38,005 bases of DNA from an uncultured Burkholderiales bacterium (GTDB lineage: Bacteria > Pseudomonadota > Gammaproteobacteria > Burkholderiales > Burkholderiaceae_C): the NCBI GenBank assembly GCA_903880855.1, contig CAIRQX010000036.1:1-38005 (forward strand), in the 5' to 3' direction. Shown here piece after piece: positions 9,608 to 18,436 of this stretch (the stretch's first letter is position 1; every line of letters starts with the position of its first letter). Below the pieces are notes generated by a model. That model ran no database searches. It had not been told where the DNA came from and saw only the letters and a list, made by a program, of their open reading frames with translations. A program made the translations under genes and the position numbers.

Positions 9608-10799
9608 GATTGCGCCCAATGCGTTGCACCAAAGTCCATGCAGTCAAACTTGTGACGACTGACCAAAAACCAATACCCCATGCCATACCGTGGACTGCAC
9701 CATCACTTTGATAGCCAAGCCATAGTCCCATTAAAAATGCCACCAACATCATCAAGAACCCACCAAGTGCAGATGCGGCACCTGCAGCTTGTGGAAAGGG
9801 ACCTACAGACCCGCTTTGACCACAAGGTTGATGAATACCATGACCCAAGATGAAAATATAAAAAGGCCCGACTAAAGCAATCACAGAATGCCATTCCATC
9901 CAAGCACTGACGTTAAGCAATATGCCGCCTGTCAAACTCAAAACGCCACCCATCGCTACGGACCGTGCCACGCCGTAACGCACCAAAAGCCAGCGACACA
10001 AAAAAGTCCCCAACATGTAAATGAATGACATGGAAAACATCACTAGCCCATATTCGAGTTTGCTCAGGCCCACCACACCAATAAAAACAAAAGACGATGT
10101 GACCAAAAAAACAAACAAACCACCATAGGACCCCAAGGTCAAAGTGGCAAATGCAATAAACGTGGGGTGTTTGAGAATATGCCACCAAGTCATTGCTAAT
10201 TCTTGAAAGGGCGGAACAGCGCTGTTGGTATTGGGCGCAGACTCTTGGTATTTCCAAGCGATCGCCAACAAACAGATGGCGCCAAATACTGCAACAGCAC
10301 CCAGAGCAGCATGCCAGCTATAGACTTGCGTGAGAAAGGCGCCCAATGGTGCGCTCATGCAAGCGATTGCGCCAAGCCCTGTCAATGCTTTGGACATCAC
10401 GCGTGCGCCAACTTCAGGCGTGTATAAGTCCCGCACAATCGCCCGCGCGCACACAACAACCGACCCCATGGCCGCACCTTTTAACGTGCGCCAAATAATC
10501 AGTGCATCGATAGACGGAGCGAGAACGCAACCTATTCCAGCAACTACATAGGCCGCCAAACCTAGCAAAAGCACAGGTCGACGCCCCCACATATCGGAGA
10601 GCGGTCCCCAAAACAATTGCGAAACACCAAAGGCCAACAACAAAGCGCCAAGGGTCATATGGATTTGCGCCATCGATGCACCAAACTCTTGCGTCAGGAT
10701 TGGGAGTGTCGGTAGATAGAGGTCAGACGTTACCGGCTGAATACCCAGCATCAACGCCAAAAGCACCACAGTCAAACGGCTAGACATGGCTACTGGCAT
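9600..10799 (-). CDS. Bcr/CflA-type MFS drug exporter
   Basis: This is a 399-residue major-facilitator protein with about twelve hydrophobic helices. The N-terminal pattern [16 protein letters not shown] and the loop 2-3 motif [14 protein letters not shown] are typical of the Bcr/CflA drug-resistance subfamily (DHA1). The conserved helix-4 arginine region is seen as [18 protein letters not shown]. The start is ATG 10799, which directly abuts the mutL stop (TGAATG). A second in-frame ATG at 10787 (MSSRLTV) is possible. The gene lies between mutL and miaA and overlaps miaA, so the three appear to form one transcript. The substrate cannot be told from sequence. Confidence 0.88.
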   Translation of the reverse strand: MPVAMSSRLTVVLLALMLGIQPVTSDLYLPTLPILTQEFGASMAQIHMTLGALLLAFGVSQLFWGPLSDMWGRRPVLLLGLAAYVVAGIGCVLAPSIDALIIWRTLKGAAMGSVVVCARAIVRDLYTPEVGARVMSKALTGLGAIACMSAPLGAFLTQVYSWHAALGAVAVFGAICLLAIAWKYQESAPNTNSAVPPFQELAMTWWHILKHPTFIAFATLTLGSYGGLFVFLVTSSFVFIGVVGLSKLEYGLVMFSMSFIYMLGTFLCRWLLVRYGVARSVAMGGVLSLTGGILLNVSAWMEWHSVIALVGPFYIFILGHGIHQPCGQSGSVGPFPQAAGAASALGGFLMMLVAFLMGLWLGYQSDGAVHGMAWGIGFWSVVTSLTAWTLVQRIGRNHA

Positions 10800-12575
10800 T
10801 CAACGGCCACGCATAAACAAAGCGTCAAGTTCTCTTAGGGAAATTTGTCGCCAAGTCGGGCGACCATGGTTGCACTGGTCTGAGCGCGGCGTAATTTCCA
10901 TCTGGCGCAGCAAGGCATTCATTTCTTCCACCGTCAATTTGCGGTTGGCACGCACCGCACCATGGCAAGCCATAGTAGCGAGTAATTCGTTTTGCGCGCG
11001 TTGCAACACAGTGCTGGCATCGTGTTGCTGTAATTCCGCTAAAACACTCCGTGCCAATGCAACTGGGTCACCTTTGGAGAGCGTAGTAGGAACAGCACGT
11101 ACAGCCAGTGTCTTCGCTGTGAGTAAAGAGATTTCAATACCAAGATCTATAAGCACTTGCTCGCTGGCCTGCGCAGTCGCAATCTCTTGCTCTGTTGCTG
11201 GAAAAGTGGCAGGAATCAATAGTGGTTGGCTAGAGAGTTGGTGCGCATCGATTTGCAATTTGAGTTGCTCATACACAATCCGCTCGTGCGCTGCGTGCAT
11301 ATCTACTAGGACCAAACCTTGGCTGTTTTCTGCCAAGATATAGACGCCATGTAACTGGGCAAGCGCCTTACCTAGTGGCCAAGATTCAGATGTGTCTTGA
11401 TCTGCTGCAGGAGTGAGGTTCTCTGATTTTTGCCAAATTCCCCCTAAGTCTTGAACCTTCCCTCCTTGCAAGGTCATGGGTGCTTGTTGCCAAGTAGGTA
11501 CTTTCCATGCGGATGCTGCGATGTCATTGGATGGTGCAGAGTCTTGCACCATGGCGGCGTTAGCACGCGGAATAGCCAATGCATTTTCTACCGCGCGCCT
11601 GACAGCTTGGTGCACTTCACGCCCATCGCGAAACCGCAATTCAATTTTGGTGGGATGCACATTCACATCGACGCGCGTGGGGTCCATGTCTAAATACAAA
11701 GCATAGACAGGTTGACGGTGTCCATGCAGCACATCTTCATAGGCACTGCGCGCTGCATGCGTGACCACTTTGTCGCGCACAAAGCGACCATTCACATACA
11801 AGAACTGGTGGTCTGCACGGGCCCTTGCAGCGTCTGGAATGCCCGCGCGTCCAAAGACATGCAAATTGCCTTGTGTGAATTGCACTGCCACAGAGTTTTT
11901 TAAAAAATCGGCGCCAAGAACATCTGCTAGCCTGCGGTCTAATTCTTCATTGCCCGTTTGGCTGCGCCATTGCTCAACCAATTTGCCATCGTGCCAAATC
12001 TCGAAACCTACTTGGGGACGCGAAAGCGCATGGCGACGCACAGCTTCTACACAATGCGCTAATTCAGTAGCGTCAGTTTTCAAAAATTTACGCCGCGCAG
12101 GCGTGCTGTAAAAAAGTTCTTTCACTTCCACTGTGGTGCCCAATGCGCGAGCTGCTGCTTGCAACTCGCCACTGCGGCCATCTAAACGCATGGCATGGTC
12201 TTGCAGTGCGGTGCGCGATAGCAAGGACAACTCGGAGACAGAGTGAATAGCCGCTAAAGCCTCACCGCGAAAACCCATGGTTCCAACAGATTCGAGTTCG
12301 TTTAAATTCGTGATCTTGCTGGTCGCGTGGCGTTTTAGTGCAATGGGCAGTTCGTCGGATGGAATACCAGCACCGTTGTCTTCCACGCTGATCAAGCGCA
12401 CGCCGCCGCTAAGAAGTCTGACGGTGATATGGGTAGCACCTGCGTCTAAAGCGTTGTCCACCAACTCACGCACAACAGAAGCAGGGCGTTCGACCACTTC
12501 GCCAGCGGCAATTTGGCTGATCAATTCATCTGGGAGTTCGCGAATCGCGCGTTGGGGTTGAATGCTAGGGTGCAC
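10800..12575 (-). CDS. mutL: DNA mismatch repair protein MutL (with endonuclease motifs)
   Basis: This 591-residue mismatch-repair ATPase has GHKL motifs in the N-terminal half: ELVDNALDAGA (about 37-47), EDNGAGIPSDEL (about 65-76) and GFRGEALAAI. The C-terminal domain carries DMHAAHERIVYE near residue 425, which fits the metal-binding endonuclease pattern DxHA(x2)E(x4)E. ACHGAVRA and CNHGRPTW follow, corresponding to the other endonuclease-site motifs. This is the MutH-independent type of MutL. The start is GTG 12575 and no ATG lies nearby in frame. A linker (about 335-400) is low in conservation. It is divergent from dedA, with 34 bases between the start codons, and heads a mutL-MFS-miaA unit. 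Confidence 0.97.
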   Translation of the reverse strand: MHPSIQPQRAIRELPDELISQIAAGEVVERPASVVRELVDNALDAGATHITVRLLSGGVRLISVEDNGAGIPSDELPIALKRHATSKITNLNELESVGTMGFRGEALAAIHSVSELSLLSRTALQDHAMRLDGRSGELQAAARALGTTVEVKELFYSTPARRKFLKTDATELAHCVEAVRRHALSRPQVGFEIWHDGKLVEQWRSQTGNEELDRRLADVLGADFLKNSVAVQFTQGNLHVFGRAGIPDAARARADHQFLYVNGRFVRDKVVTHAARSAYEDVLHGHRQPVYALYLDMDPTRVDVNVHPTKIELRFRDGREVHQAVRRAVENALAIPRANAAMVQDSAPSNDIAASAWKVPTWQQAPMTLQGGKVQDLGGIWQKSENLTPAADQDTSESWPLGKALAQLHGVYILAENSQGLVLVDMHAAHERIVYEQLKLQIDAHQLSSQPLLIPATFPATEQEIATAQASEQVLIDLGIEISLLTAKTLAVRAVPTTLSKGDPVALARSVLAELQQHDASTVLQRAQNELLATMACHGAVRANRKLTVEEMNALLRQMEITPRSDQCNHGRPTWRQISLRELDALFMRGR

Positions 12576-12609
12576 CTTGGCATTTTAGAGCCTGTGATAA
12601 TCCGCCACC

Positions 12610-13254
12610 ATGGAACTCATTAACTTCTTTATCGACTTCATTCTCCACATCGACCGCTATTTGGAAAGTTTTGTGCAAGCCAATGGTGTATGGGTGTATG
12701 TTTTGTTGTTCGCCATTATTTTTGTGGAAACAGGTTTGGTTGTCATGCCATTCTTGCCTGGCGACTCCTTGTTGTTTGTGGTGGGCGCCATGTGTGGCGT
12801 TGGACTCATGGACTATGGCCTCTCAGTGGCTTTGCTGGTGACTGCTGCCATCGCTGGTAACCAAACCAACTACACGATTGGTCACTACTTTGGTCCCAAA
12901 GTGTTTGCGTGGGAAAACTCACGGTTTTTCAATCGCCAAGCGTTTGACCAAGCCCATGCTTTTTATGAACGCTATGGCGGTATCACTATCGTGGCAGCTA
13001 GGTTTATGCCGTTCTTGAGAACGTTTGCCCCCTTTGTTGCAGGTGTTGCGCAGATGACACGACGTAAGTTCACATTCTTCGACGTTACGGGTGGATTGTT
13101 ATGGGTCGGAGGCATTGTGTCCGCTGGATATTTCTTTGGAAATATTGAATGGGTCAAATTGAATTTACAAAAAATCATCTGGGCGATGATTTTGATACCA
13201 GGTGCCTTAGCGATTTATGGCGCGTGGAAAGGCTCTAGAGCTCCAAAGGCCTGA
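12610..13254 (+). CDS. DedA family membrane protein
   Basis: This 214-residue inner-membrane protein belongs to the DedA/SNARE-associated family, whose members act in envelope homeostasis, with lipid-carrier flipping shown for some. Typical features are the segment FLPGDSLLFVVGA (about 48-60), the charged stretch RYGGITIVAARFMPFLRTFAPFVAG (family motif F/YG-ARFxPxxRTF), and a WVGGIVSAGYFFG segment before the last helix. Length matches the family. It stands alone between divergent mutL and convergent amiC. Which DedA paralogue it is cannot be decided here. Confidence 0.93.
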   Translation: MELINFFIDFILHIDRYLESFVQANGVWVYVLLFAIIFVETGLVVMPFLPGDSLLFVVGAMCGVGLMDYGLSVALLVTAAIAGNQTNYTIGHYFGPKVFAWENSRFFNRQAFDQAHAFYERYGGITIVAARFMPFLRTFAPFVAGVAQMTRRKFTFFDVTGGLLWVGGIVSAGYFFGNIEWVKLNLQKIIWAMILIPGALAIYGAWKGSRAPKA

Positions 13255-13297
13255 CGCTTGCAACGCTTCCAATTGAAATAGAAGCTAAGTTTAAAAA

Positions 13298-14725
13298 TTA
13301 AGTATTGCGATTGCGCGCTAGAGGTGGATTACGCAAGAAGTAGCGCTCAATGCTTCGCATCAGCGCATCAGAGAGTTCATTTTGGTAGCTCTCGCTGTTG
13401 AGCCGTGCTTCCTCATCGGGGTTGCTAATAAAAGCTGTCTCAACCAACACACTTGGAATATCTGGCGCCTTTAAAACCGCAAACCCCGCTTGCTCCACTT
13501 GCGGTTTGTGAAGTTTTCCGATGCGACGTATTTGCCCCAACATTTCATTACCCAGTTTCAAACTGTCATTGATTTGCGCAGTAGTGCTCATGTCTAGCAG
13601 CGCGCGTTGCACGGTGGCGTCTTGCACCTTTAAATTGAGCCCGCCCACTAAGTCTGCGCGGTTCTCTTGTGAAGCCATCCAACGCGCTGCGGCGCTTGTT
13701 GCGGCACCTTGGCTCAAAGCAAACACACTGGCTCCGCGGGCCTCTGGTGTCATAAAAGCATCGGCATGGATGCTTACAAACAAATCAGCTTGCACACGCC
13801 GTGCTTTTTCTACTCGCAACTGCAAGGGTACAAAAAAATCCGCATCGCGCGTGAGATAAGCGCGCATGGGCAGTGGCCCCATTCTGGTTTTGATCACCGT
13901 GTTGTTGATGCGGTCACGCATGCGGTGGGCGATTTGCAGGACCACATCTTTTTCTTTGGTGCCACGAGGACCGATTGCGCCAGGGTCTTCGCCACCATGA
14001 CCTGGATCTAGTGCGACGATGATGAAACGCTCAGTGTTGTGATTCGATTGCCCTGCAGTAGCTTTTGAGTCTGTTGAAGACGCGGAAACACTTGGTGCAG
14101 CGATCATGGGTGATGAAGCATTGGAAGCAGGCGTAGTGACTGTGCTTTGTTGAGTCGCTATAGGTGCACTTTGGGACGCTGAAGGCGTCAGAGGAACCGC
14201 CGCCTTATTCATCTGACGCGCTAAGAGTTCACCCAAGGGGTCGGGGTTGGTATGTCGAGCAATCAAAGCCTCTAAAGGATCTGCCACTTTGGTGGGATAC
14301 AAATCAAGCACCAAGCGGTGTTGGTATTGGGCATTACCAGAAGATCGCACAGGCGGCAAGTTAAAAACCTGAGGCAACACCATTTGGCGTAAATCCAAAA
14401 CCAAACGAACCGTATTGGCCGTGTATTGCCCAACGCGTACACCGGTGATGAAAGGATCATCCGAACGAACTTTCCCCACCAATTCTTTGAGTGCTGGGTT
14501 GAGTTCAATCCCTTCAATGTCTACCGCTAAGCGTGGAGGGTTTGCAATAAAGAGCGGTGTAGTGGTAAGCGCCGCATCGCTTTCAATCGTGACGCGTGTG
14601 TAGTCGCTGGCTGGCCATACGCGCACTGCCAATATCGTGGCGCCCCACGCAATGTCTGCTCCGCCCAACATCAAAAGAGCGCTGGTGGTCTGTAGAAATC
14701 GTCTACGTGGTTGTGGGTAACTCAC
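13298..14725 (-). CDS. amiC: N-acetylmuramoyl-L-alanine amidase, AmiC type, with Tat-like signal
   Basis: This 475-residue periplasmic zinc amidase splits peptide stems from septal peptidoglycan during cell separation. The N-terminus PRRRFLQTTSALLMLGG is a twin-arginine signal. An AMIN domain (about 30-150) is followed by a Ser/Thr/Ala/Pro-rich linker (about 180-235), then the Amidase_3 domain (about 236-465). Zinc-site stretches are ALDPGHGGEDPGAIG (His), GTKEKDVVL (Glu) and LFVSIHADAF (His). The catalytic Glu region is PSVLVETAFISNPDEEARL. The start overlaps the tsaE stop (ATGA), so the two are coupled, as in many proteobacteria. Confidence 0.95.
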   Translation of the reverse strand: MSYPQPRRRFLQTTSALLMLGGADIAWGATILAVRVWPASDYTRVTIESDAALTTTPLFIANPPRLAVDIEGIELNPALKELVGKVRSDDPFITGVRVGQYTANTVRLVLDLRQMVLPQVFNLPPVRSSGNAQYQHRLVLDLYPTKVADPLEALIARHTNPDPLGELLARQMNKAAVPLTPSASQSAPIATQQSTVTTPASNASSPMIAAPSVSASSTDSKATAGQSNHNTERFIIVALDPGHGGEDPGAIGPRGTKEKDVVLQIAHRMRDRINNTVIKTRMGPLPMRAYLTRDADFFVPLQLRVEKARRVQADLFVSIHADAFMTPEARGASVFALSQGAATSAAARWMASQENRADLVGGLNLKVQDATVQRALLDMSTTAQINDSLKLGNEMLGQIRRIGKLHKPQVEQAGFAVLKAPDIPSVLVETAFISNPDEEARLNSESYQNELSDALMRSIERYFLRNPPLARNRNT

Positions 14726-15219
14726 GTCTGTCTCTCCAAGCGCGCGATCAACTCAGAGCCCAATGCGGTGTGAGACTTCAAAGCTATATGGCGTTGGTCT
14801 TCGTTATCAACACTTATGTGCATAGCAATATCAGGCATTGGCAACACACCGTGGGCATTTGTAGGCCATTCGCAAAGTTTGAGCCCCTCGCTTGCAAATA
14901 TGTCACGAAAACCAGCGTCCTCCCATTCCTGGGGGTCATTGAAACGGTAAAAATCAAAATGCCAAATATGACCTGTACTCACTTCATAAGGTTCTACCAC
15001 CGCATAGGTGGGGCTTTTAACGCGACCAGTCACGCCCAAGGCTTGCAACAGATGGCGCACGAAGGTCGTTTTACCAGCACCCAATTCACCGTCTAATGTG
15101 ATGCAGGCGTTTAATTCTGTTTGCTGGTGAACGAGAGATGCTGCCAATTGCTGGGCAAAGCCCGCAGTAGCTTGTTCGTTAGGCCAGAGCAGTGTTTTTA
15201 CAATGGTTGAATTATTCAA
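14722..15219 (-). CDS. tsaE: tRNA threonylcarbamoyladenosine biosynthesis ATPase TsaE
   Basis: TsaE is the ATPase partner of TsaB/TsaD in making t6A37 of ANN-reading tRNAs. The Walker A motif is seen in DGELGAGKTTFVRHLLQALG, followed by the switch-like VKSPTYAVVEPYE and HFDFYRFNDPQEWEDAGF. The length of 165 residues is normal. No ATG lies at the N-terminus, and the best start is TTG 15219 (MNNSTIVKTL). This start codon is only nine bases from the divergent queG start, and the queG ribosome site overlaps it. It is coupled to amiC downstream. Confidence 0.94.
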   Translation of the reverse strand: MNNSTIVKTLLWPNEQATAGFAQQLAASLVHQQTELNACITLDGELGAGKTTFVRHLLQALGVTGRVKSPTYAVVEPYEVSTGHIWHFDFYRFNDPQEWEDAGFRDIFASEGLKLCEWPTNAHGVLPMPDIAMHISVDNEDQRHIALKSHTALGSELIARLERQT

Positions 15220-15228
15220 GGAAGTAGA

Positions 15229-16329
15229 GTGCCGATCGATCCCACATTGTTACTCGCGCACATCCAAAAAACAGGACATGCACTGGGATTTTCCCAAATT
15301 GCGGTGGCCCCTGTCGATTTGTCGTCCGCCGAGCCCGCTTTGCTCTCATGGCTCGAGAAAAACTTCCACGGCGAGATGGACTATATGGCCCGCCACGGCC
15401 TCAAACGCGCCCGTCCTGCAGAGTTAGTTCCAGGGACGGTGAGCGTGATTACCGCGCGAATGAACTATCTTCCCCGTGATACGCCAGTAGATTGGCAAGA
15501 GGTGGAGTGGGGGCGTTTGCACAATCCGACAGAGGCAGTTGTTTCTGTGTATGCCAGAGGGCGCGATTACCACAAGGTGCTGCGCCAACGCTTGGGTCAA
15601 TTGGCACAAGCCATAGAAAACTATCTTGCAGGCCACGAAGATTCACTACAAACCCGTGCATTCACAGATTCTGCGCCCGTGTTGGAAGCCGAATTAGCCA
15701 CACGCAGTGGACAAGGTTGGCGCGGCAAACACAGTTTGGTGCTCAACCGTGACGCTGGGTCGATGTTTTTCTTGGGCGAGATTTTTTTAAATATCCAGTT
15801 GCCTGTGTCAGAGCCCGTCACAGAACATTGTGGGCAATGCTCAGCATGCATAGATGTGTGTCCCACAAAAGCCATAGTCGCGCCTGGCTTGGTGGATGCA
15901 AGACGATGTATCTCTTATCTCACCATTGAGCATGCAGGTTCTATTCCTGAAGAGTTGCGTCCTTTGATGGGTAACCGTATTTATGGTTGTGATGACTGTC
16001 AGTTAACCTGCCCTTGGAATAAATATGCGCAGACATCCAACTTGCCTGACTTTGACACGCGAAATGGTTTGGTAGGGCAACAGCTAGTTGAAGTTTTGGG
16101 GTGGACTCAAGAGCAGTTTTTACAACGCACAGAAGGCAGCGCGATTAGGCGTATTGGGCATTTGCGTTGGTTGCGTAATGTAGCGGTGGCGGCGGGGAAT
16201 GCTTTGCGGTCAACACAAAATAATTTAAGTGCTGAGGGCTTGGTAGCCTTACGCCAAGCTTTGAAGTTACATGCAAACCATACAGACGCCAATGTAAGAG
16301 AGCATGTGCAATGGGCTTTATCTAGCTAA
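15229..16329 (+). CDS. queG: Epoxyqueuosine reductase QueG
   Basis: QueG performs the last step of queuosine synthesis, reducing epoxyqueuosine to queuosine in tRNA with a cobalamin cofactor and two [4Fe-4S] clusters. The cluster motifs are CGQCSACIDVCPTKAI and GCDDCQLTCPWNK, the latter supplying the second set together with the cysteine of DARRCISYLTIEH. HEAT-like helices occupy the C-terminus (IRRIGHLRWLRNVAVAAGN). The protein is 366 residues long, as usual. The start is GTG 15229, with an AAGGAAG site at 15218-15224. Its end overlaps convergent mltB by 12 bases. Confidence 0.95.
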   Translation: MPIDPTLLLAHIQKTGHALGFSQIAVAPVDLSSAEPALLSWLEKNFHGEMDYMARHGLKRARPAELVPGTVSVITARMNYLPRDTPVDWQEVEWGRLHNPTEAVVSVYARGRDYHKVLRQRLGQLAQAIENYLAGHEDSLQTRAFTDSAPVLEAELATRSGQGWRGKHSLVLNRDAGSMFFLGEIFLNIQLPVSEPVTEHCGQCSACIDVCPTKAIVAPGLVDARRCISYLTIEHAGSIPEELRPLMGNRIYGCDDCQLTCPWNKYAQTSNLPDFDTRNGLVGQQLVEVLGWTQEQFLQRTEGSAIRRIGHLRWLRNVAVAAGNALRSTQNNLSAEGLVALRQALKLHANHTDANVREHVQWALSS

Positions 16330-17379
16330 CTCCGCTTTGATGGCAGCCCCCAACTCAATCACCGCAAGCGCGTAATAACTACTCCAGTTATACCGAGTCA
16401 CCACATAAAAGTTCTCAGTGCCCACCACATAACTAGGCGCATCTGTTCCATTAAACAATTCCACCAAGGCAAGATTACCTTTGTGCTGTTGCGCATCTGG
16501 AGTCAACACTACACCTTTGTCTTGCATACTTGCGGCACTGAAAGACGGCAAGATGTCTGGGGCTAGTAGTGTGGATTTGTCTAACTTGGCATCGTCAAAT
16601 TGCGCGGAGTAGTGCGTGGGCATTCCCGTTTGCCAGCCAAAGGCTTTGAAGTAATTCGCGACAGATCCAATTGCGTCCACTGGGTTTTTAAGCAAATCAA
16701 TGCGTCCATCACCATCAAAGTCTACGGCAAAGCGCGTCCAACTTGACGGCATGAACTGCGGCCAACCCATAGCGCCTGCATAACTGCCTGTTATGGCGGC
16801 TTGTCCTTTAGGTTGTGCATGTACCATTTTTAAAAAGTATCCCAGCTCCGATTTAAAAAATGCTTGCCGCTCTTGTGCACGCGGATGCTCTGGTGGGAAA
16901 TGCAGTGCCAATGTAGTCAAAACATCGAGCACCTTGTATTTGCCCATGTGTTGCCCATAGAAGGTTTCTACTCCAATCACTCCCACGATCAATTCAACGG
17001 GTACGCCATAGGTGTTTTGCGCCCGCTCTAAGGCTTCTTTGTGGGTTTGCCAAAACCTCATGCCAGCTTCTATACGGCGCGGCTCGATGAAACGCGCTTG
17101 ATAAGCGGCCCAATTTTTGGGTGATGAAGCAGGTGGTGGCAGCACCATTTTTTCAAGACCTTGCACGCGTCTGGCAAGGCTGAGTTGGTGACGTACCCAA
17201 GCCACTGGAATTTGCTGGTTTTGAGAAATGTCACTAGCTAGTTGTGCTACCTCAGCGCGAGGGCCAAATGGCGTGGTGCGAATCTGGTGGGGCTTATGTT
17301 TTTTGCCATGCACAGCAGCCAAGGCTGCAGAGGAGCATGTGCAAGCGAAGAAGATGGCAAAGAAAACTAAGAAACGCAT
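16318..17379 (-). CDS. mltB: Lytic murein transglycosylase B (MltB/SltB family)
   Basis: This periplasmic enzyme cleaves the MurNAc-GlcNAc bond of peptidoglycan, leaving a 1,6-anhydro end. The catalytic Glu region is LIVGVIGVETFYGQHMGKY, followed by TGSYAGAMGWPQFMPSSW, the signature of the family, and FDGDGRIDL. The frame is open to 17541, but ATG 17379 gives a clean signal peptide (MRFLVFFAIFFACTCSSAALA) and avoids overlap with the divergent gene at 17479. A GTG at 17412 is an alternative. No lipobox is obvious: CTC lies within the hydrophobic core but has no typical LxGC, so a soluble form is more likely. Confidence 0.92.
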   Translation of the reverse strand: MRFLVFFAIFFACTCSSAALAAVHGKKHKPHQIRTTPFGPRAEVAQLASDISQNQQIPVAWVRHQLSLARRVQGLEKMVLPPPASSPKNWAAYQARFIEPRRIEAGMRFWQTHKEALERAQNTYGVPVELIVGVIGVETFYGQHMGKYKVLDVLTTLALHFPPEHPRAQERQAFFKSELGYFLKMVHAQPKGQAAITGSYAGAMGWPQFMPSSWTRFAVDFDGDGRIDLLKNPVDAIGSVANYFKAFGWQTGMPTHYSAQFDDAKLDKSTLLAPDILPSFSAASMQDKGVVLTPDAQQHKGNLALVELFNGTDAPSYVVGTENFYVVTRYNWSSYYALAVIELGAAIKAELAR

Positions 17380-17478
17380 CGGAAAAGAGGTGAGCAGAAT
17401 AGGGAGTTTCACGCGATAGAAAATAGAGGAAAAGCTAGGCTTGCATGTTAAGCTGAGTTCGATACATTCATCACGCAT

Positions 17479-18432
17479 ATGCACAAAACAGGTTATTACA
17501 CACATCCTGAATGTCGAAGACATGAAATGGGCGCCGGACATCCTGAATGTCCTGAGCGACTAGACGCTATTCAAGAGCGTTTGCTAATAAGTGGGTTGGA
17601 CATTGGCTTGACAGCCATCGAGGCGCCTGCCGCTTCATTTGACGTCTTAGCTCTGGCCCACGATGTGGATTACATCGACCACCTGCGTTTAACTTCAAAT
17701 CGCTTAATTCAAGACCAATCTGCAACTGGTCCAGCTTATACGCACGTGGACCCAGACACCGCTATGAACTCGCACACGTGGAAAGCGGCTTTGCATTCTG
17801 CAGGTGCTGCGATTGCGGCTACCGATGCGGTGATCAACGGTGAATTGGCCAATGCTTTTTGTGCAGTGCGCCCGCCAGGTCACCATGCTATGCGGCGCAA
17901 AGCGATGGGATTTTGTTTTTTTAATAACGTAGCAGTGGCGGTGAAGCATGCGATCCATCAACACGGCTTAAAGCGTGTGGCTGTGGTGGACTTTGATGTG
18001 CACCACGGCAATGGCACAGAGGACATTCTTGCGAATGACGCGCATGTGTTGATGGTGAGTTTTTTCCAGCATCCTTTTTATCCTTACTCGGGCACCGAGA
18101 AGCAAGCGTCGAATATGGTGAATATTCCTGTGCCCGCATACACACGTGGCATGGATGTGCGAGATTTGGTTGAAAACTATTGGGTCCCTAGATTAGAAGA
18201 GTTCAAACCCGAGATGATTTTTATCAGCGCCGGTTTTGACGCCCACCGTGAAGACGATATGGGGCAAATGGGTCTTACCGAACAAGACTATGCGTGGATT
18301 ACCCAACGTATTTGCGATATCGCTAAGCGCCACGCCAAAAGGCGCATTGTGTCGTGCTTAGAGGGCGGTTATGCGCTGAGTGCTTTGGGCAGAAGCGTGG
18401 AAGCGCATTTGCGCGTGTTAGCGGATTTGTAA
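17479..18432 (+). CDS. Histone deacetylase family protein (acetylpolyamine/acuC-like hydrolase)
   Basis: This 317-residue zinc hydrolase of the arginase/deacetylase fold belongs to the class II-like bacterial group. Members act on acetylated polyamines or acetyl-lysine. It has the substrate-edge motif GHPECPERL (about 20-28), the active-site pair CAVRPPGHHAMRRKAMGFCF, the zinc-ligand stretch VVDFDVHHGNGTEDI, FISAGFDAHREDDMG with a second Asp ligand, and the transition-state Tyr region CLEGGYALSALGRS. All key residues seem intact. The true substrate cannot be read from sequence. It lies four bases upstream of the MscS-type gene and is divergent from mltB. Confidence 0.92.
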   Translation: MHKTGYYTHPECRRHEMGAGHPECPERLDAIQERLLISGLDIGLTAIEAPAASFDVLALAHDVDYIDHLRLTSNRLIQDQSATGPAYTHVDPDTAMNSHTWKAALHSAGAAIAATDAVINGELANAFCAVRPPGHHAMRRKAMGFCFFNNVAVAVKHAIHQHGLKRVAVVDFDVHHGNGTEDILANDAHVLMVSFFQHPFYPYSGTEKQASNMVNIPVPAYTRGMDVRDLVENYWVPRLEEFKPEMIFISAGFDAHREDDMGQMGLTEQDYAWITQRICDIAKRHAKRRIVSCLEGGYALSALGRSVEAHLRVLADL

Positions 18433-18436
18433 AACC

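Noticed and set aside
9605-9619. TTG start for miaA at 9619
   Set aside because: ATG 9607 gives the standard MiaA N-terminus ([15 protein letters not shown]); the extra four codons add nothing known.
17380-17541. N-terminal extension of the mltB frame to 17541
   Set aside because: It would bury the signal peptide 54 residues inside the protein and overlap the divergent deacetylase-like gene.
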